Below, piece by piece: positions 1-8,874 of a stretch of 64,000 nt of DNA. The notes beneath the pieces are model-generated. The model was given only the letters and a program-made list of their open reading frames with translations, was not told the DNA's origin and did not search any database. The DNA lies in NCBI RefSeq assembly GCF_013167895.1, contig NZ_BLWC01000001.1:1674001-1738000 (forward strand). The letters run 5' to 3'. Source of the stretch: Streptomyces fulvorobeus. Its GTDB lineage: Bacteria > Actinomycetota > Actinomycetes > Streptomycetales > Streptomycetaceae. Numbering within the stretch: the first letter of the stretch is position 1; every line of letters starts with the position of its first letter. The position numbers were made by a program, and so were the translations under genes.

Positions 1-1402
1 GCCAGAGCAGCATGATGACCGCTCCCGCCAGCAGCACTGCGCACGCGACCCGGAACGCCAGGGCGTAGCCCGCCGTGACGTCGGCCGCCGCGCCGGAGCC
101 GGCGGTACGGGACGCGGCGACGGTGGACAGGACGGCGAGGCCCAGCGCACCGCCCATCGTGCGTGAGGTGTTGACCAGCCCCGAGACGAGCCCGGCGTCC
201 TCCGGTTCGGCGCCCGAGGTGGCCAGGGTGGCCAGCGGGGTCGAGGCGAGGCCCGCTCCGCCCATCATCAGGATGCCGGGGAGGCAGATCGTGGTCAGGT
301 ACGAGCCGTCGATGCCCAGGGTGGACTGCCAGCCGAATCCCGCCGCGGTGACCAGGACGCCGATGACCGCCAGGCACTTCGCGCCCGTGCGGACCATGAT
401 CCGGGGGGCCAGCTTCGAGGCGAGGACGACGGCGGCGGACGTGGGTATCAGGGCGAGTCCGGCCTGGAGCGGGCTGTACCCGAGGACGCTCTGCGCGTAC
501 ACGGTGACGAAGTACCACATGGAGAACGTCGCGGACCCCATCAGCAGCATCGCCACGTTCGCCGACGACACCGCGCGCACGCCGAGGACCCGCAGGGGCA
601 TCAGCGGCGCCGCCGTCCGCGCCTCGACCAGTACGAACACGGCGAGCAGCGCCACTCCGGCGAGCAGGGGTACGAGAGTGGCGGCGGCCGTCCACCCCTC
701 GGCCTCCGTCTGGACGATCCCGTACGCGACCGTGGCGAGGCCCGCCGTGACGAGGAGCGCGCCGGGCAGGTCGACGCGGCGGCGGTCGCCCGCCCGGCCC
801 TCCACGAGCCGGAGGGTGGCGCCGACGAGGACGAGGGCGCCGATGGGCACGTTGATGAGCAGGACCCAGCGCCAGGAGAGGGCGTCGGTGAGCACGCCGC
901 CGATCAGACCGCCCGCCGCGCCGCCCCCCGCGCCGACCGCCATCCAGGTGCCGATCGCCCTGGTCCTCGCCGGGCCCTCGGGGACGGCGGCCGTGAGGAG
1001 GGTGAGGGTCGCCGGGGACAGCACGGCGGCGCCCAGGCCCTGGGCGGCGCGGGCCGCCAGCAACTGCCAGCCCTCCTGGGCGAGTCCACCGGCCAGGGAG
1101 GCCACCGTGAACACCCCGAGCCCTATGAGGAACATGCGCTTGCGGCCGTATATGTCCGCCGCCCGTCCCCCCAGTAGCATGAAACCGGCGAACGCGATCG
1201 CGTAGGCGTTGACGACCCACTGGAGCGCGGAGGCGCTCAGCGCCAGGTCGGTGCGCATGGACGGCAGCGCCACGTTGACGACGGAGACGTCGAGGACGAC
1301 GAGGAACTGGCCGGTGCAGGCTGCGAGCACCACCGCCCACGTACCGGAGGTTCTGCGGACGGGTATGTGCGTGGGTGTGGAGACGTCGGCCATGGGCGTC
1401 AT
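1..1402 (-). CDS. MFS drug exporter, DHA2-like (partial, 3' end outside window)
   Basis: The minus strand is open from an ATG at 1402 to the window edge, giving about 467 codons without a stop. The first membrane helix contains QFLVVLDVSVVNVALP, the helix 1 signature of DHA2-type drug/proton antiporters. A GRAADIYGRKR loop between helices 2 and 3 matches MFS motif A. The protein should sit in the cytoplasmic membrane and export small toxic molecules using the proton gradient; the substrate cannot be told. An in-frame ATG at 1393 is an alternative start, and neither has a strong ribosome site. It is divergent from the methyltransferase at 1677, with about 275 bp between them. Confidence 0.85.
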   Translation of the reverse strand, partial: MTPMADVSTPTHIPVRRTSGTWAVVLAACTGQFLVVLDVSVVNVALPSMRTDLALSASALQWVVNAYAIAFAGFMLLGGRAADIYGRKRMFLIGLGVFTVASLAGGLAQEGWQLLAARAAQGLGAAVLSPATLTLLTAAVPEGPARTRAIGTWMAVGAGGGAAGGLIGGVLTDALSWRWVLLINVPIGALVLVGATLRLVEGRAGDRRRVDLPGALLVTAGLATVAYGIVQTEAEGWTAAATLVPLLAGVALLAVFVLVEARTAAPLMPLRVLGVRAVSSANVAMLLMGSATFSMWYFVTVYAQSVLGYSPLQAGLALIPTSAAVVLASKLAPRIMVRTGAKCLAVIGVLVTAAGFGWQSTLGIDGSYLTTICLPGILMMGGAGLASTPLATLATSGAEPEDAGLVSGLVNTSRTMGGALGLAVLSTVAASRTAGSGAAADVTAGYALAFRVACAVLLAGAVIMLLW

Positions 1403-1676
1403 GGTCTCAGGTGATGAGTGGGCCGTACATCGGTTTGCGGGACCGAAACCGGACCGGGCCCGTCTCCTTCCGCCGCACGGCCAGGGGGGCCGGTCGTTCC
1501 GACGCGCTCCGCGTCCGTGTTCCGTGCGCCGGAGGCCAACGGGCTCATCACACACCGGGACGGGCCGGCCGCGCTCGCCGTGCCGGACACCCGCGCGGCC
1601 CCCGCCGTTCCGGCCGGTGGGGGCCTACGGCACGATGGGGCGCTCTCGATCACCTGATCACGCCAGGAGGAACGCC

Positions 1677-2372
1677 GTGGCCGCCGACCCCGCCGCCGAG
1701 TCCGCCACCCGATCCGCCCGGTCCGCCCGGCCCGCCCGGCCCGGGCCGGAGGTCCTCGCCGCGTTCGAGGCGGCCAAGGGCTTCATGCCGGTACGCGAGG
1801 GACTCGCCCTGTACGCGGCGGCCGCCGACGCCGCCGCCCTCGGACTGCCCCTGCTGGAGGTGGGCACCTACTGCGGGCGCTCCACCCTCCTGCTCGCGGA
1901 CGCCGCCCGGTCGGCGGGGGTCACGGCGCTCACCGTCGACCACCACCGGGGCAGCGAGGAGCAGCAGCCGGGCTGGGAGTACCACGACCCGACCGTCGTG
2001 GACCCCGAGGTCGGCCTCATGGACACGCTCCCCACCTTCCGCCGCACCCTGAGCAAGGCCGGTCTCGAGGAGCACGTGGTGGCGCTGGTCGGCAGGTCGC
2101 CGCAGGTCGCCGCCGTCTGGGGCGGGGCGCTCGGCCTCGTCTTCATCGACGGCGGCCACACCGACGAGCACGCGAGCGGCGACTACGAGGGGTGGGCTCC
2201 GCACGTCGCGGACGGCGGGCTCCTGGTGATCCACGACGTGTTCCCCGACCCGGCGGACGGCGGCCAGGCCCCGTACCGCGTCCACCAGCGGGCCCTGGCG
2301 TCCGGCGCGTTCACCGAGATCTCCGTGACGGACTCGCTGCGTGTCCTGCGGCGCACGGGGACGGGGATCTGA
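1677..2372 (+). CDS. class I SAM-dependent methyltransferase
   Basis: This is a 231-residue cytoplasmic protein. The GTG start follows AGGAGGA at good spacing. After an Ala/Arg/Pro-rich N-terminus, LEVGTYCGRSTLLLA (about residues 61-75) is the glycine-rich SAM-binding motif I of a Rossmann methyltransferase. LVFIDGGHTDEH and GGLLVIHDVFPD give the later acidic and strand motifs seen in O-methyltransferase-like Methyltransf_24 proteins. The acceptor substrate is unknown. The downstream lipoprotein gene begins 22 bp later, so the two may be cotranscribed. Confidence 0.8.
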   Translation: MAADPAAESATRSARSARPARPGPEVLAAFEAAKGFMPVREGLALYAAAADAAALGLPLLEVGTYCGRSTLLLADAARSAGVTALTVDHHRGSEEQQPGWEYHDPTVVDPEVGLMDTLPTFRRTLSKAGLEEHVVALVGRSPQVAAVWGGALGLVFIDGGHTDEHASGDYEGWAPHVADGGLLVIHDVFPDPADGGQAPYRVHQRALASGAFTEISVTDSLRVLRRTGTGI

Positions 2373-2394
2373 GCCGTCCGGATAGGCTCGCCGC

Positions 2395-3255
2395 GTGCCG
2401 TACCACGACAGCGTCTCCCCCGCCCGCCACGTCCGGCCCCGGCTCACCGCCGCCGCCCTGACCCTCCTGACCCTGACCGTCGCCGGGTGCGGAGGAGGCG
2501 CGGGCGCCGCGCACTCCCGCCCCGGCGGCGACGCGACACCCGCCCCTTCGGCACCGGCGTCCTCCGAGCCCTCCCCGGACGCGCCGCTCAGCGGCAGGAC
2601 CGTGGTGATCGACCCCGGGCACAACCCGCGCAACCGCGATCACACCCGCGAGATCAACACCACGGTGGACATCGGCACCGGCCGTAAGGAGTGCGACACC
2701 ACCGGGACCGCGACCGTCGCCGGTTACTCCGAGGCGCGGTTCACCCTCGACGTGTCGCACCGGCTGCGCACCCTGCTGGAGTCGCGGGGCGCGAAGGTCG
2801 TACTGACGCACGACGACGACCGCCCCTTCGGCCCGTGCATCGACGAGCGGGCCCGCATCGGCAACGAGGCGGAGGCCGACGCGGTCGTCTCCGTGCACGC
2901 GGACGGTTCCGCGGCCGGGAACCGCGGGTTCCACGTGATCGTCCCCGGCCGGGTATCCAGCGGGACCGCGGACACCACGAAGATCGTCGGGCCCTCGCGC
3001 GAACTCGGCACCCGTATCGCCGGCCTGTTCGGCCGTGCCACCGGAAGCGCCCCTTCCAACTACGTCGGTGACAGCACCGGTCTCGACACCCGCACGGATC
3101 TCGGCGGACTGAATCTGTCGGCCGTGCCGAAGGTGTTCGTCGAATGCGGCAACATGCGCGACCCCGAGGACGCGGCCCTGCTCACGAGCGCGCGGTGGCG
3201 CCAGAAGGCGGCTCAGGGCATCGCCGACGGCATCAGCGGCTATCTCAACGGGTAG
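2395..3255 (+). CDS. N-acetylmuramoyl-L-alanine amidase lipoprotein
   Basis: 286 residues from a GTG start. A hydrophobic N-terminus ends in the lipobox LTVAGC (Cys near residue 32), followed by a Gly/Ala/Pro/Ser linker, so the mature protein should be a lipoprotein outside the membrane. The catalytic part begins with TVVIDPGHN, the first zinc ligand motif of Amidase_3. VVSVHADG supplies a later His and KVFVECGNMRDPEDA the C-terminal Glu motif. The family cleaves the amide bond between MurNAc and the peptide stem. Length and motif order are normal. Confidence 0.88.
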   Translation: MPYHDSVSPARHVRPRLTAAALTLLTLTVAGCGGGAGAAHSRPGGDATPAPSAPASSEPSPDAPLSGRTVVIDPGHNPRNRDHTREINTTVDIGTGRKECDTTGTATVAGYSEARFTLDVSHRLRTLLESRGAKVVLTHDDDRPFGPCIDERARIGNEAEADAVVSVHADGSAAGNRGFHVIVPGRVSSGTADTTKIVGPSRELGTRIAGLFGRATGSAPSNYVGDSTGLDTRTDLGGLNLSAVPKVFVECGNMRDPEDAALLTSARWRQKAAQGIADGISGYLNG

Positions 3256-3430
3256 ACCCGCGTAGGAATCGGGCGGATAACAGTCCGAGGTCCGGGGCGG
3301 GGCCCAACCCGGCCGGGCAGACGATAGATTCATCCGTACGATGGGGAGCCACCCCGAGCTTCGCGCCGTACCCGCCCAACCGGCGGCAGCGACGACCACC
3401 CCGACGAGACGACCGACTAAGGACCTTCAC

Positions 3431-4291
3431 GTGAATATCCGCTCCCTCACTCGAGGCGACGGCGTGGTGATCGGAGCAGCGGTGGTGCTGTTCATCGCCT
3501 CCTTCCTCGACCTCTCCGGCTTCGACTGCCCCGCGGGCGTCAACTGCTCCAGCTTCGAGAGCCCGAACGCCTGGGACTCGCTCTCGCTTCTGATGAGCAT
3601 CTTCCTGGCCGGTGTCATCGGCGCGGCGCTGGTGATCGTGGGCCGTGCCATGCCGGGCCGCAAGGTCGTGGGACTGGACCTCGGTCAGTTCGGTGTCGCG
3701 TTCACCGTCTTCTCGCTGTGGACGGCGTTCTGGACGATCATCGACGCCGACGACGCGGGTGCCGGCCTGATCCTCGGCCTGCTCGGGGCCCTGATCCTGG
3801 CGGCCGCCGCGATCGCCACCCCGATGGTCCCGGCCCTCAAGGCTCCGCTGACGGGCGCCCCGCGCCCGGCCTCGCCGCAGGGTGTGCAGGCGCCGTTCGG
3901 TGCGCAGCAGCAGCCCGGTCAGGGCTACGGCTACCCCGGCGGCCAGCAGCCCTACGGCGCGCAGCCCGGTCAGCCCCAGCCGTACGGCGCGCAGCAGCAG
4001 CCGGGTCAGGCCGACCCGGCCCAGGCGCAGGCGGTTCAGTCCCAGCAGCCCCCGCAGGCACGAGGACCGCAGGACGGCGGAGCGCCGGCCGGTGACTTCA
4101 ACCCGTTCTGGTTCGCCGTGCCGGTGGCCCGTCCGCTGTACGGCGAGGACGGTTCGCCCAACCCGATCGCCGAACTGGCGCCTGGCACCTGGTATCTCGC
4201 GGTCGAGCAGCACGGTCCCGGCCTCGTCGCCCAGACGCAGGACGGCCGTCGCGGAGTCCTCCAGGACACCACGGGCATCCAGCGCGGCTGA
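3431..4291 (+). CDS. four-helix membrane protein with Gln/Pro/Gly-rich tail
   Basis: 286 residues from GTG 3431. That start is preferred because the frame upstream of it is low-complexity Pro/Thr sequence. The first ~135 residues hold about four hydrophobic segments (for example VVIGAAVVLFIASFLDL). Next is a repetitive Gln/Pro/Gly/Tyr region with repeats such as QPYGAQPGQPQ, then a short hydrophilic C-terminal domain. The layout resembles mycobacterial DUF5336 antigens, a resemblance from memory only. No enzymatic motif is visible. It is followed by a GC-rich hairpin, so the transcript probably ends after this gene. Confidence 0.7.
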   Translation: MNIRSLTRGDGVVIGAAVVLFIASFLDLSGFDCPAGVNCSSFESPNAWDSLSLLMSIFLAGVIGAALVIVGRAMPGRKVVGLDLGQFGVAFTVFSLWTAFWTIIDADDAGAGLILGLLGALILAAAAIATPMVPALKAPLTGAPRPASPQGVQAPFGAQQQPGQGYGYPGGQQPYGAQPGQPQPYGAQQQPGQADPAQAQAVQSQQPPQARGPQDGGAPAGDFNPFWFAVPVARPLYGEDGSPNPIAELAPGTWYLAVEQHGPGLVAQTQDGRRGVLQDTTGIQRG

Positions 4292-4309
4292 TCCCCCGCA
4301 CGCACGTCG

Positions 4310-4338
4310 CGGCCCCTCGCCCTGCCGGGCGGGGGCCG
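4310..4338 (+). terminator. GC-rich hairpin terminator
   Basis: CGGCCCC(T)CGCCC pairs with GGGCG(G)GGGCCG across a 4-nt loop, about 20 bp after the preceding stop. It is followed by a short T-containing stretch (GGGGTTTCG). This is a probable Rho-independent terminator, possibly also acting as a hairpin for upstream readthrough. Confidence 0.55.
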
Positions 4339-4378
4339 TTCGGGGTTTCGCCCGCCGTAAAACGGCAATCTGCTATCC

Positions 4379-4672
4379 ATGTCTCCCAGATCAGGTACAG
4401 GAAGCTCTACCGCCGCACGCGTCATAGCCGTCGTGGCCGACATCATGGCCTTCATCATCGGCTTGTGGATTCTCATGTACCTGCTCGACGCCAACCAGGC
4501 CAACGGCCTGGTCGAGTTCGTCCGGGACTCCGCCCGCTGGCTGGCCGGCTGGTCGCACGACCTGTTCACCTTCGACGAGGAGTGGGCACGGGTCGTCGCC
4601 GGTTACGGCCTCGCCGCCGTCGTCTACCTCTTCATCGGCCACGCCGTGGCCGGCCGCGTCCGCCGTTCCTGA
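4379..4672 (+). CDS. small two-helix membrane protein
   Basis: 97 residues from an ATG start. Two hydrophobic helices are visible, about residues 13-38 (VIAVVADIMAFIIGLWILMY) and 73-90 (GYGLAAVVYLFIGHAVAG), joined by a hydrophilic loop rich in Asp and Trp. No known motif is recognised. It is convergent with the frameshifted toroid protein at 4719-5791, whose uncorrected frame would run antisense across this gene. Confidence 0.65.
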   Translation: MSPRSGTGSSTAARVIAVVADIMAFIIGLWILMYLLDANQANGLVEFVRDSARWLAGWSHDLFTFDEEWARVVAGYGLAAVVYLFIGHAVAGRVRRS

Positions 4673-4718
4673 CCGGCGGCCCCCTTCGCGGTGAGCACGC
4701 GGCGGGCGGTCCGCCCGC

Positions 4719-5791
4719 TCAGCGGCAGCAGTCCGGCTCCAGTCCGCCCGGGAGGCGCTCGCCCCCGAAGACCGCGGTGGTCGCCTCGTCCCCCCGAGGG
4801 CGGCCACCGCGAGCAGCAGGGAACCCGCCGTCCAGGTGGTGAGCTCCTCCGGCCAGAAGGCGCGGTTCCCCTCGAAGACGTACCCCGTCCAGTACAGGCC
4901 CCCGGCGGCCCGTAGGTGCTGGACGGACTGGAGGATCTCCAGGGCCCGGTCGGACTCCCCCATCACCCAGAGCGCCAGGGCCAGTTCGCAGCTCTCGCCG
5001 CCGGTGACCCACGGGTTGGGCAGGACGCACCGCACACCGAGTCCGGGTACCACGAACCGGTCCCAGCCGTCGTCTATCCGCTTCAGCGCGGCGGGGCCGG
5101 TGACCGCGCCGCCGAGGACCGGGTAGTACCAGTCCATCGAGTAGTGGCCCTTGTCGAGGAAGCGTTCCGGGTGTTCGCGGATCGCGTGTGCGAGCGCTCC
5201 GGTCGCCAACTCCCAGTCGGGCTGCGGCTCTTCGCGTTCCTCCGCGAGGGCGAGCGCGCAGCGCAGCGCGTGGTGGATGGAGGAGGAGCCGGTCAGCAGG
5301 GCGTCGGTGACGGCGGTGCCGTCCGGCTCCCGCTTCCAGCCGATCTGGCCGCCGGGCTGCTGGAGCCGCAGGACGAACTCGACCGCGGCGTGGACCGTCG
5401 GCCACATCCGGTCGAGGAACGCGTCGTCGCCGGTGGCCAGGTAGTGGTGCCAGACGCCGACGGCCACGTACGCGCAGAAGTTGGTCTCGCGGCTGCGGTC
5501 GGTCGGCTGCTCCGGGTCGCCGTCGTGGTAGGCGGCGTACCAGGAACCGTCCTCGTTCTGATGGCGGGCCAGCCAGGCGTAGGCGCGTTCGGCCGCCTCG
5601 TGCTCACCGGAGGCGTCGAGCGCCATGGCGGCCTCGGTGTGGTCCCACGGGTCCAGGTGGTGGCCGCGGAACCAGGGCAGGGCCCCGTCCTCGCGCTGGA
5701 CGGCGCGCAGCGCCGCGACGGTCTCGGCGGCCTGGCCGGCGGTGAGGACGCCGGGCAGTACGAGGTGTTCCGTCCGCTCGGGAGTGCTCAC
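4719..5791 (-). CDS. prenyltransferase/terpenoid-cyclase-like toroid protein (frameshifted)
   Basis: The GTG start overlaps the stop of the methyltransferase gene (GTGA), so the pair should be translationally coupled. The body is an alpha/alpha toroid protein with repeated motifs such as QREDGALPWF, HQNEDGSWYAAY, VLRLQQPGGQIGW and RAAGGLYWTGY, as in squalene-hopene-cyclase-related and prenyltransferase-beta repeats. The frame fails at a run of six C (plus strand 4790-4795). With seven, it reads LGGDEATTAVFGGERLP and stops at 4719, giving 357 residues. As written, the frame runs antisense through the neighbouring small gene. No DxDD cyclase motif was seen, so catalysis is unproven. It belongs to a conserved glycosyltransferase/methyltransferase operon. 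Confidence 0.72.
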
Positions 5792-6528
5792 GCCTGGGCC
5801 CTGGGCAGGTGCGGCTTCGTCGCGTACGCCACGAAGCTCTTGCCGACGACGGGGTTGAGCAGCTGCTCCGCGACCCGGGTGACGGCGGGCTTCTTCATGA
5901 TGTCCCAGACCAGCAGCTTGTGGTACGCCCGCACCGGCAGGGCCGCGTCCTCGCCGTCGCGGCCCACCCCGAACGCGCACTTCAGCCACCAGTACGGGCT
6001 GTGGAGCGCGTGCGCGTGGTGGGTGCCGTACGGCTTGAGGCCGGCCTCGCGCATCCTGCGGAGCAGTTCGTCGGCCTTGTAGATGCGGATGTGGCCGCCC
6101 TCGACCTCGTGGTAGGCGTCGGAGAGCGACCAGCAGATCTTCTCGGGGCCGTAGCGCGGCACGGTGACCGCTATCCGGCCGCCGGGCCGCAGCACGCGGA
6201 CCATCTCGGCGAGCACTCCCTTGTCGTCGGGGATGTGCTCCATCACCTCGGAGATGATCACGACGTCGAAGGAGTCGTCGGGGAAGGGCAGGTTGAGGGC
6301 GTCGCCCTCCATCGCGGTGGCGGTGGCGCCCTGGGGGGCCTCACCGGCCTCCTTCATCGCGGCGAACCACCTGGCGACCTCGCGGATCTCCTCGGCGTTC
6401 CGGTCGAGTGCCACGACCTGGGCGCCGCGGCGGTAGCACTCGAAGGCGTGCCGGCCTGCACCGCAGCCCAGGTCGAGCACTCGGTCGCCTGGGGCGAGCG
6501 GGAAGCGGGTGAAGTCGACGGTCAGCAC
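5788..6528 (-). CDS. class I SAM-dependent methyltransferase (glycosyltransferase operon)
   Basis: 246 residues from GTG 6528. RVLDLGCGAGRHAFE (about residues 17-31) is a textbook SAM-binding motif I. FDVVIISEVMEHIPD and VRVLRPGGRIAVTVP follow in the order of Methyltransf_11 proteins. A C-terminal region rich in Tyr/Trp/His (SPYWWLKCAFG) may bind a lipid or isoprenoid partner; this is inference. It lies between the glycosyltransferase (49 bp upstream) and the toroid protein (overlapping GTGA), so the three are probably one transcript and act on one substrate. Confidence 0.82.
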   Translation of the reverse strand: MLTVDFTRFPLAPGDRVLDLGCGAGRHAFECYRRGAQVVALDRNAEEIREVARWFAAMKEAGEAPQGATATAMEGDALNLPFPDDSFDVVIISEVMEHIPDDKGVLAEMVRVLRPGGRIAVTVPRYGPEKICWSLSDAYHEVEGGHIRIYKADELLRRMREAGLKPYGTHHAHALHSPYWWLKCAFGVGRDGEDAALPVRAYHKLLVWDIMKKPAVTRVAEQLLNPVVGKSFVAYATKPHLPRAQA

Positions 6529-6577
6529 GAGGGCCTGCCTTCGAGGTCGGAGGTACGGGTTCCGTGGGCGGCGGCGG

Positions 6578-7887
6578 TCACCTGCGGGCACCCCGGGAGA
6601 CGATCGCCTGACGGTACAGCTCGGCCGTGCCGAGGGCCGCCCTGGCCCAGGTGAAGCGGGCGAGCACCCGTTCGCGGCCGGCCGCGCCGAGGCGGGCCCG
6701 CAGTTCCGGGTCGCCGAACAGCCGGCCGAGGGCGACGGCCAGCGCGCCGGCGTCGCCCGGCGGCACCGCGAGGCAGGTCTCCCCGTCCGGGCCCGTGACC
6801 TCGGGGATCGCACCGCCGGTCGTCGCGACGAGCGGGGTGCCGGTGGCCATCGCCTCGGCCGCGGGGAGGGAGAAGCCCTCGTACAGCGAGGGGACACAGG
6901 CGATCTGGGCGCTGCGCACCAGGTCGACCAGGTCGGTGTCGCTTATGCCCTTGACGAACCGGACGGCGTCCTGGAGCGCGTACCGCTCGATGGCCTGGGC
7001 GACGGGGCCGTCCTCGGCCCGCCTGCCGACGACCACGAGGTGGGCCGAGGGGTTCTCGGTGCGGAGCTTGGCCAGTGCCTCAACCAGGTGGACGAGGCCC
7101 TTGAGCGGGACGTCGGCGCTGGACGTGGTGACGATCCGGCCGGGCACCTCGGCGACGGACGGATCGGGCGACCAGAGGTCGGTGTCGGCCCGATGTGCAC
7201 CACACCGATCCGGTCCCGGCGTACGCCGAGGTGTTCGACGATCTCCTGCTGGGAGGAGCCGGAGACGGTGAGGACGGACGGCAGGCGGCGGGCGACCCGC
7301 TTCTGCATACGGGTGAAGGCGTACCAGCGGCGTACGGAGGCGCGGCGGCGCCTGCTGCCCGCGGCGTCCAGGTCGAGCTGCCGGTCGACGGTGATGGGGT
7401 GGTGGATCGTGGTGACGAGCGGGGCTCCGAGGTCGCCGAGCAGGCCGTACCCGAGGGTCTGGTTGTCGTGGATGACGTCGAAGTCGCCGCGCCGGGCCAG
7501 GAGGTGGCGCCGGGCCCGCAGGCTGAAGGTGAGCGGTTCGGGGAAGCCGCCGGTCCACATGGTGGCGACCTCGGCGAGGTCGATCCAGTCGCGGAACTCG
7601 CCGCGCCCCGGGGTGCGGAACGGGTCTGACTGGCGGTACAGGTCCAGGCTCGGCAGCTCGGTGAGCGGGACACCCTCGTCGAGCACCGGGTAGGGCTGGG
7701 CGCCGATCACTTCGACGCGGTGGCCGAGGCGGGCCAGTTCGCGGCCGAGATGGCGTACGTAGACGCCCTGGCCGCCGCAGAAGGGGTTGCCCTTGTAGGT
7801 GAGGAGCGCGATGCGCAACGGCCGGTCGTCGGCGGCGGGTGCCGCGGTGCCCGCCCGGGGGCCCGTCTCTACGGCCTCAGCGGTCAC
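6578..7887 (-). CDS. GT4-type glycosyltransferase (frameshifted)
   Basis: The GTG at 7887 is chosen because AAGGGAG lies 6 nt upstream; an in-frame GTG at 7905 has none. The N-terminal half carries ALLTYKGNPFCGGQGVYV, the donor/acceptor loop of GT-B glycosyltransferases. The frame breaks after VVHIG at a run of three C (plus 7189-7191). One more base gives HIGADTDLWSPDP and continues to 6578 for 436 residues. The second half holds PSLYEGFSLPAAEAMATGTP, the EX7E nucleotide-sugar motif of family GT4. It is the first gene of the operon and is divergent from a KstR-like regulator. The sugar and acceptor are unknown. Confidence 0.82.
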
Positions 7888-7941
7888 TCTCGGCTCCCTT
7901 CTCACTGCGTGTTCGCCGGAGCGTAACCGCTCACGCTAATC

Positions 7942-7955
7942 TAGAACAAGTTTCA
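7942..7955. promoter_or_regulatory. KstR-type operator (TnnAACnnGTTnnA)
   Basis: TAGAACAAGTTTCA fits every fixed position of the KstR box known from mycobacteria. It lies between the glycosyltransferase operon (starts 7887, minus) and the KstR-like regulator (starts 8116, plus), where one site could control both directions. The assignment rests on the motif match plus the adjacent regulator. Confidence 0.7.
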
Positions 7956-8115
7956 GACCGGATCGTTCGACGAGCATCGAATCTACCGGCAGGTAGCGTC
8001 GGCGTGACCGCCGGATCAGGTGATTCGCGCCACGGCGGGCGCCCTGGCATGCGGTGCGCGCCCGCAAACCCGCTCCCCGGTAGCGGTCGCGGACGGAAGC
8101 CATGGACGGGGACAC

Positions 8116-8736
8116 ATGACAGCGGAAGCCAGACCCGCATCGCCTCCTCTGACGGAACGTCAGGAGGCCCGCCGCCGCCGCATCCTCCACGCCACCGCCC
8201 AGCTGGCGGGCAGGGGCGGGTTCGAGGCCGTGCAGATGCGTGAGGTCGCCGAGGCCGCCGGGGTGGCCCTGGGCACGCTCTACCGCTACTTCCCCTCCAA
8301 GATCCATCTGCTCGTCGCCACCATGCAGGACCAGCTCCAGCACCTGCACGGCACGCTCCGCGACCACCCTCCGACCGGGGAGAGCGCCGCCGACCGGGTC
8401 GCCGAGACCCTGATGCGGGCCTTCCGGGCGCTCCAGCGGGAGCCCTGCCTCGCCGACGCCATGGTGCGGGCGCTGACCTTCGCCGACCGCGGCGTGAGCA
8501 CCGAGGTGGACGCCGTCTCGCGGCTCACGACGAAGATCGTGCTGGACGCGACGGGGCTGGAGCACCCGACGCCGCAACAGCTGTCGGCGGTCCGGGTCAT
8601 CGAGCACACCTGGCACTCCGCGCTGATCACCTGGCTGTCCGGGCGGGCCTCGATCAGCCAGGTGCGGACCGACATCGAGACGGTGTGCAGGCTGATCGAG
8701 CTGCCGGACACGGAAGCCGGTCCCCCGCGGGACTGA
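8116..8736 (+). CDS. kstR: TetR-family regulator, KstR-like
   Basis: 206 residues from ATG 8116. The N-terminal helix-turn-helix is classical TetR: MREVAEAAGVALGTLYRYFP (about residues 43-62). The remainder keeps a ligand-domain pattern (REPCLADAMVRALTFAD, HTWHSALITWLSGR) that I recognise from actinobacterial KstR homologues. In mycobacteria KstR represses sterol and lipid catabolism genes and is released by CoA thioesters. A perfect KstR-type operator lies 160 bp upstream, which supports autoregulation. No sterol-degradation genes lie nearby, so the ligand and regulon here may differ. Confidence 0.72.
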   Translation: MTAEARPASPPLTERQEARRRRILHATAQLAGRGGFEAVQMREVAEAAGVALGTLYRYFPSKIHLLVATMQDQLQHLHGTLRDHPPTGESAADRVAETLMRAFRALQREPCLADAMVRALTFADRGVSTEVDAVSRLTTKIVLDATGLEHPTPQQLSAVRVIEHTWHSALITWLSGRASISQVRTDIETVCRLIELPDTEAGPPRD

Positions 8737-8874
8737 GCGGGCCCCGGCCCGTGCCCATGTCGGGCACCCACATGGGGACCCGGCGAGGTGAGGGCTCCTG
8801 CACCATATCGACGGCGCCGCGGTGTTCGTAGGTTCGGCCGACATCACCCGAACCACGCCGAGGAGCCGGTCATC

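Noticed and set aside
75-2633. Several long open frames opposite or beside real genes at the left end (for example on the plus strand across the MFS gene)
   Set aside because: Arg/Pro/Ala-rich translations without motifs; they are shadows of high-G+C third-position bias over genes with clear domains.
4719-7887. A terpene secondary-metabolite cluster
   Set aside because: The toroid protein lacks visible DxDD or DDxxD motifs and no other biosynthetic genes surround it.
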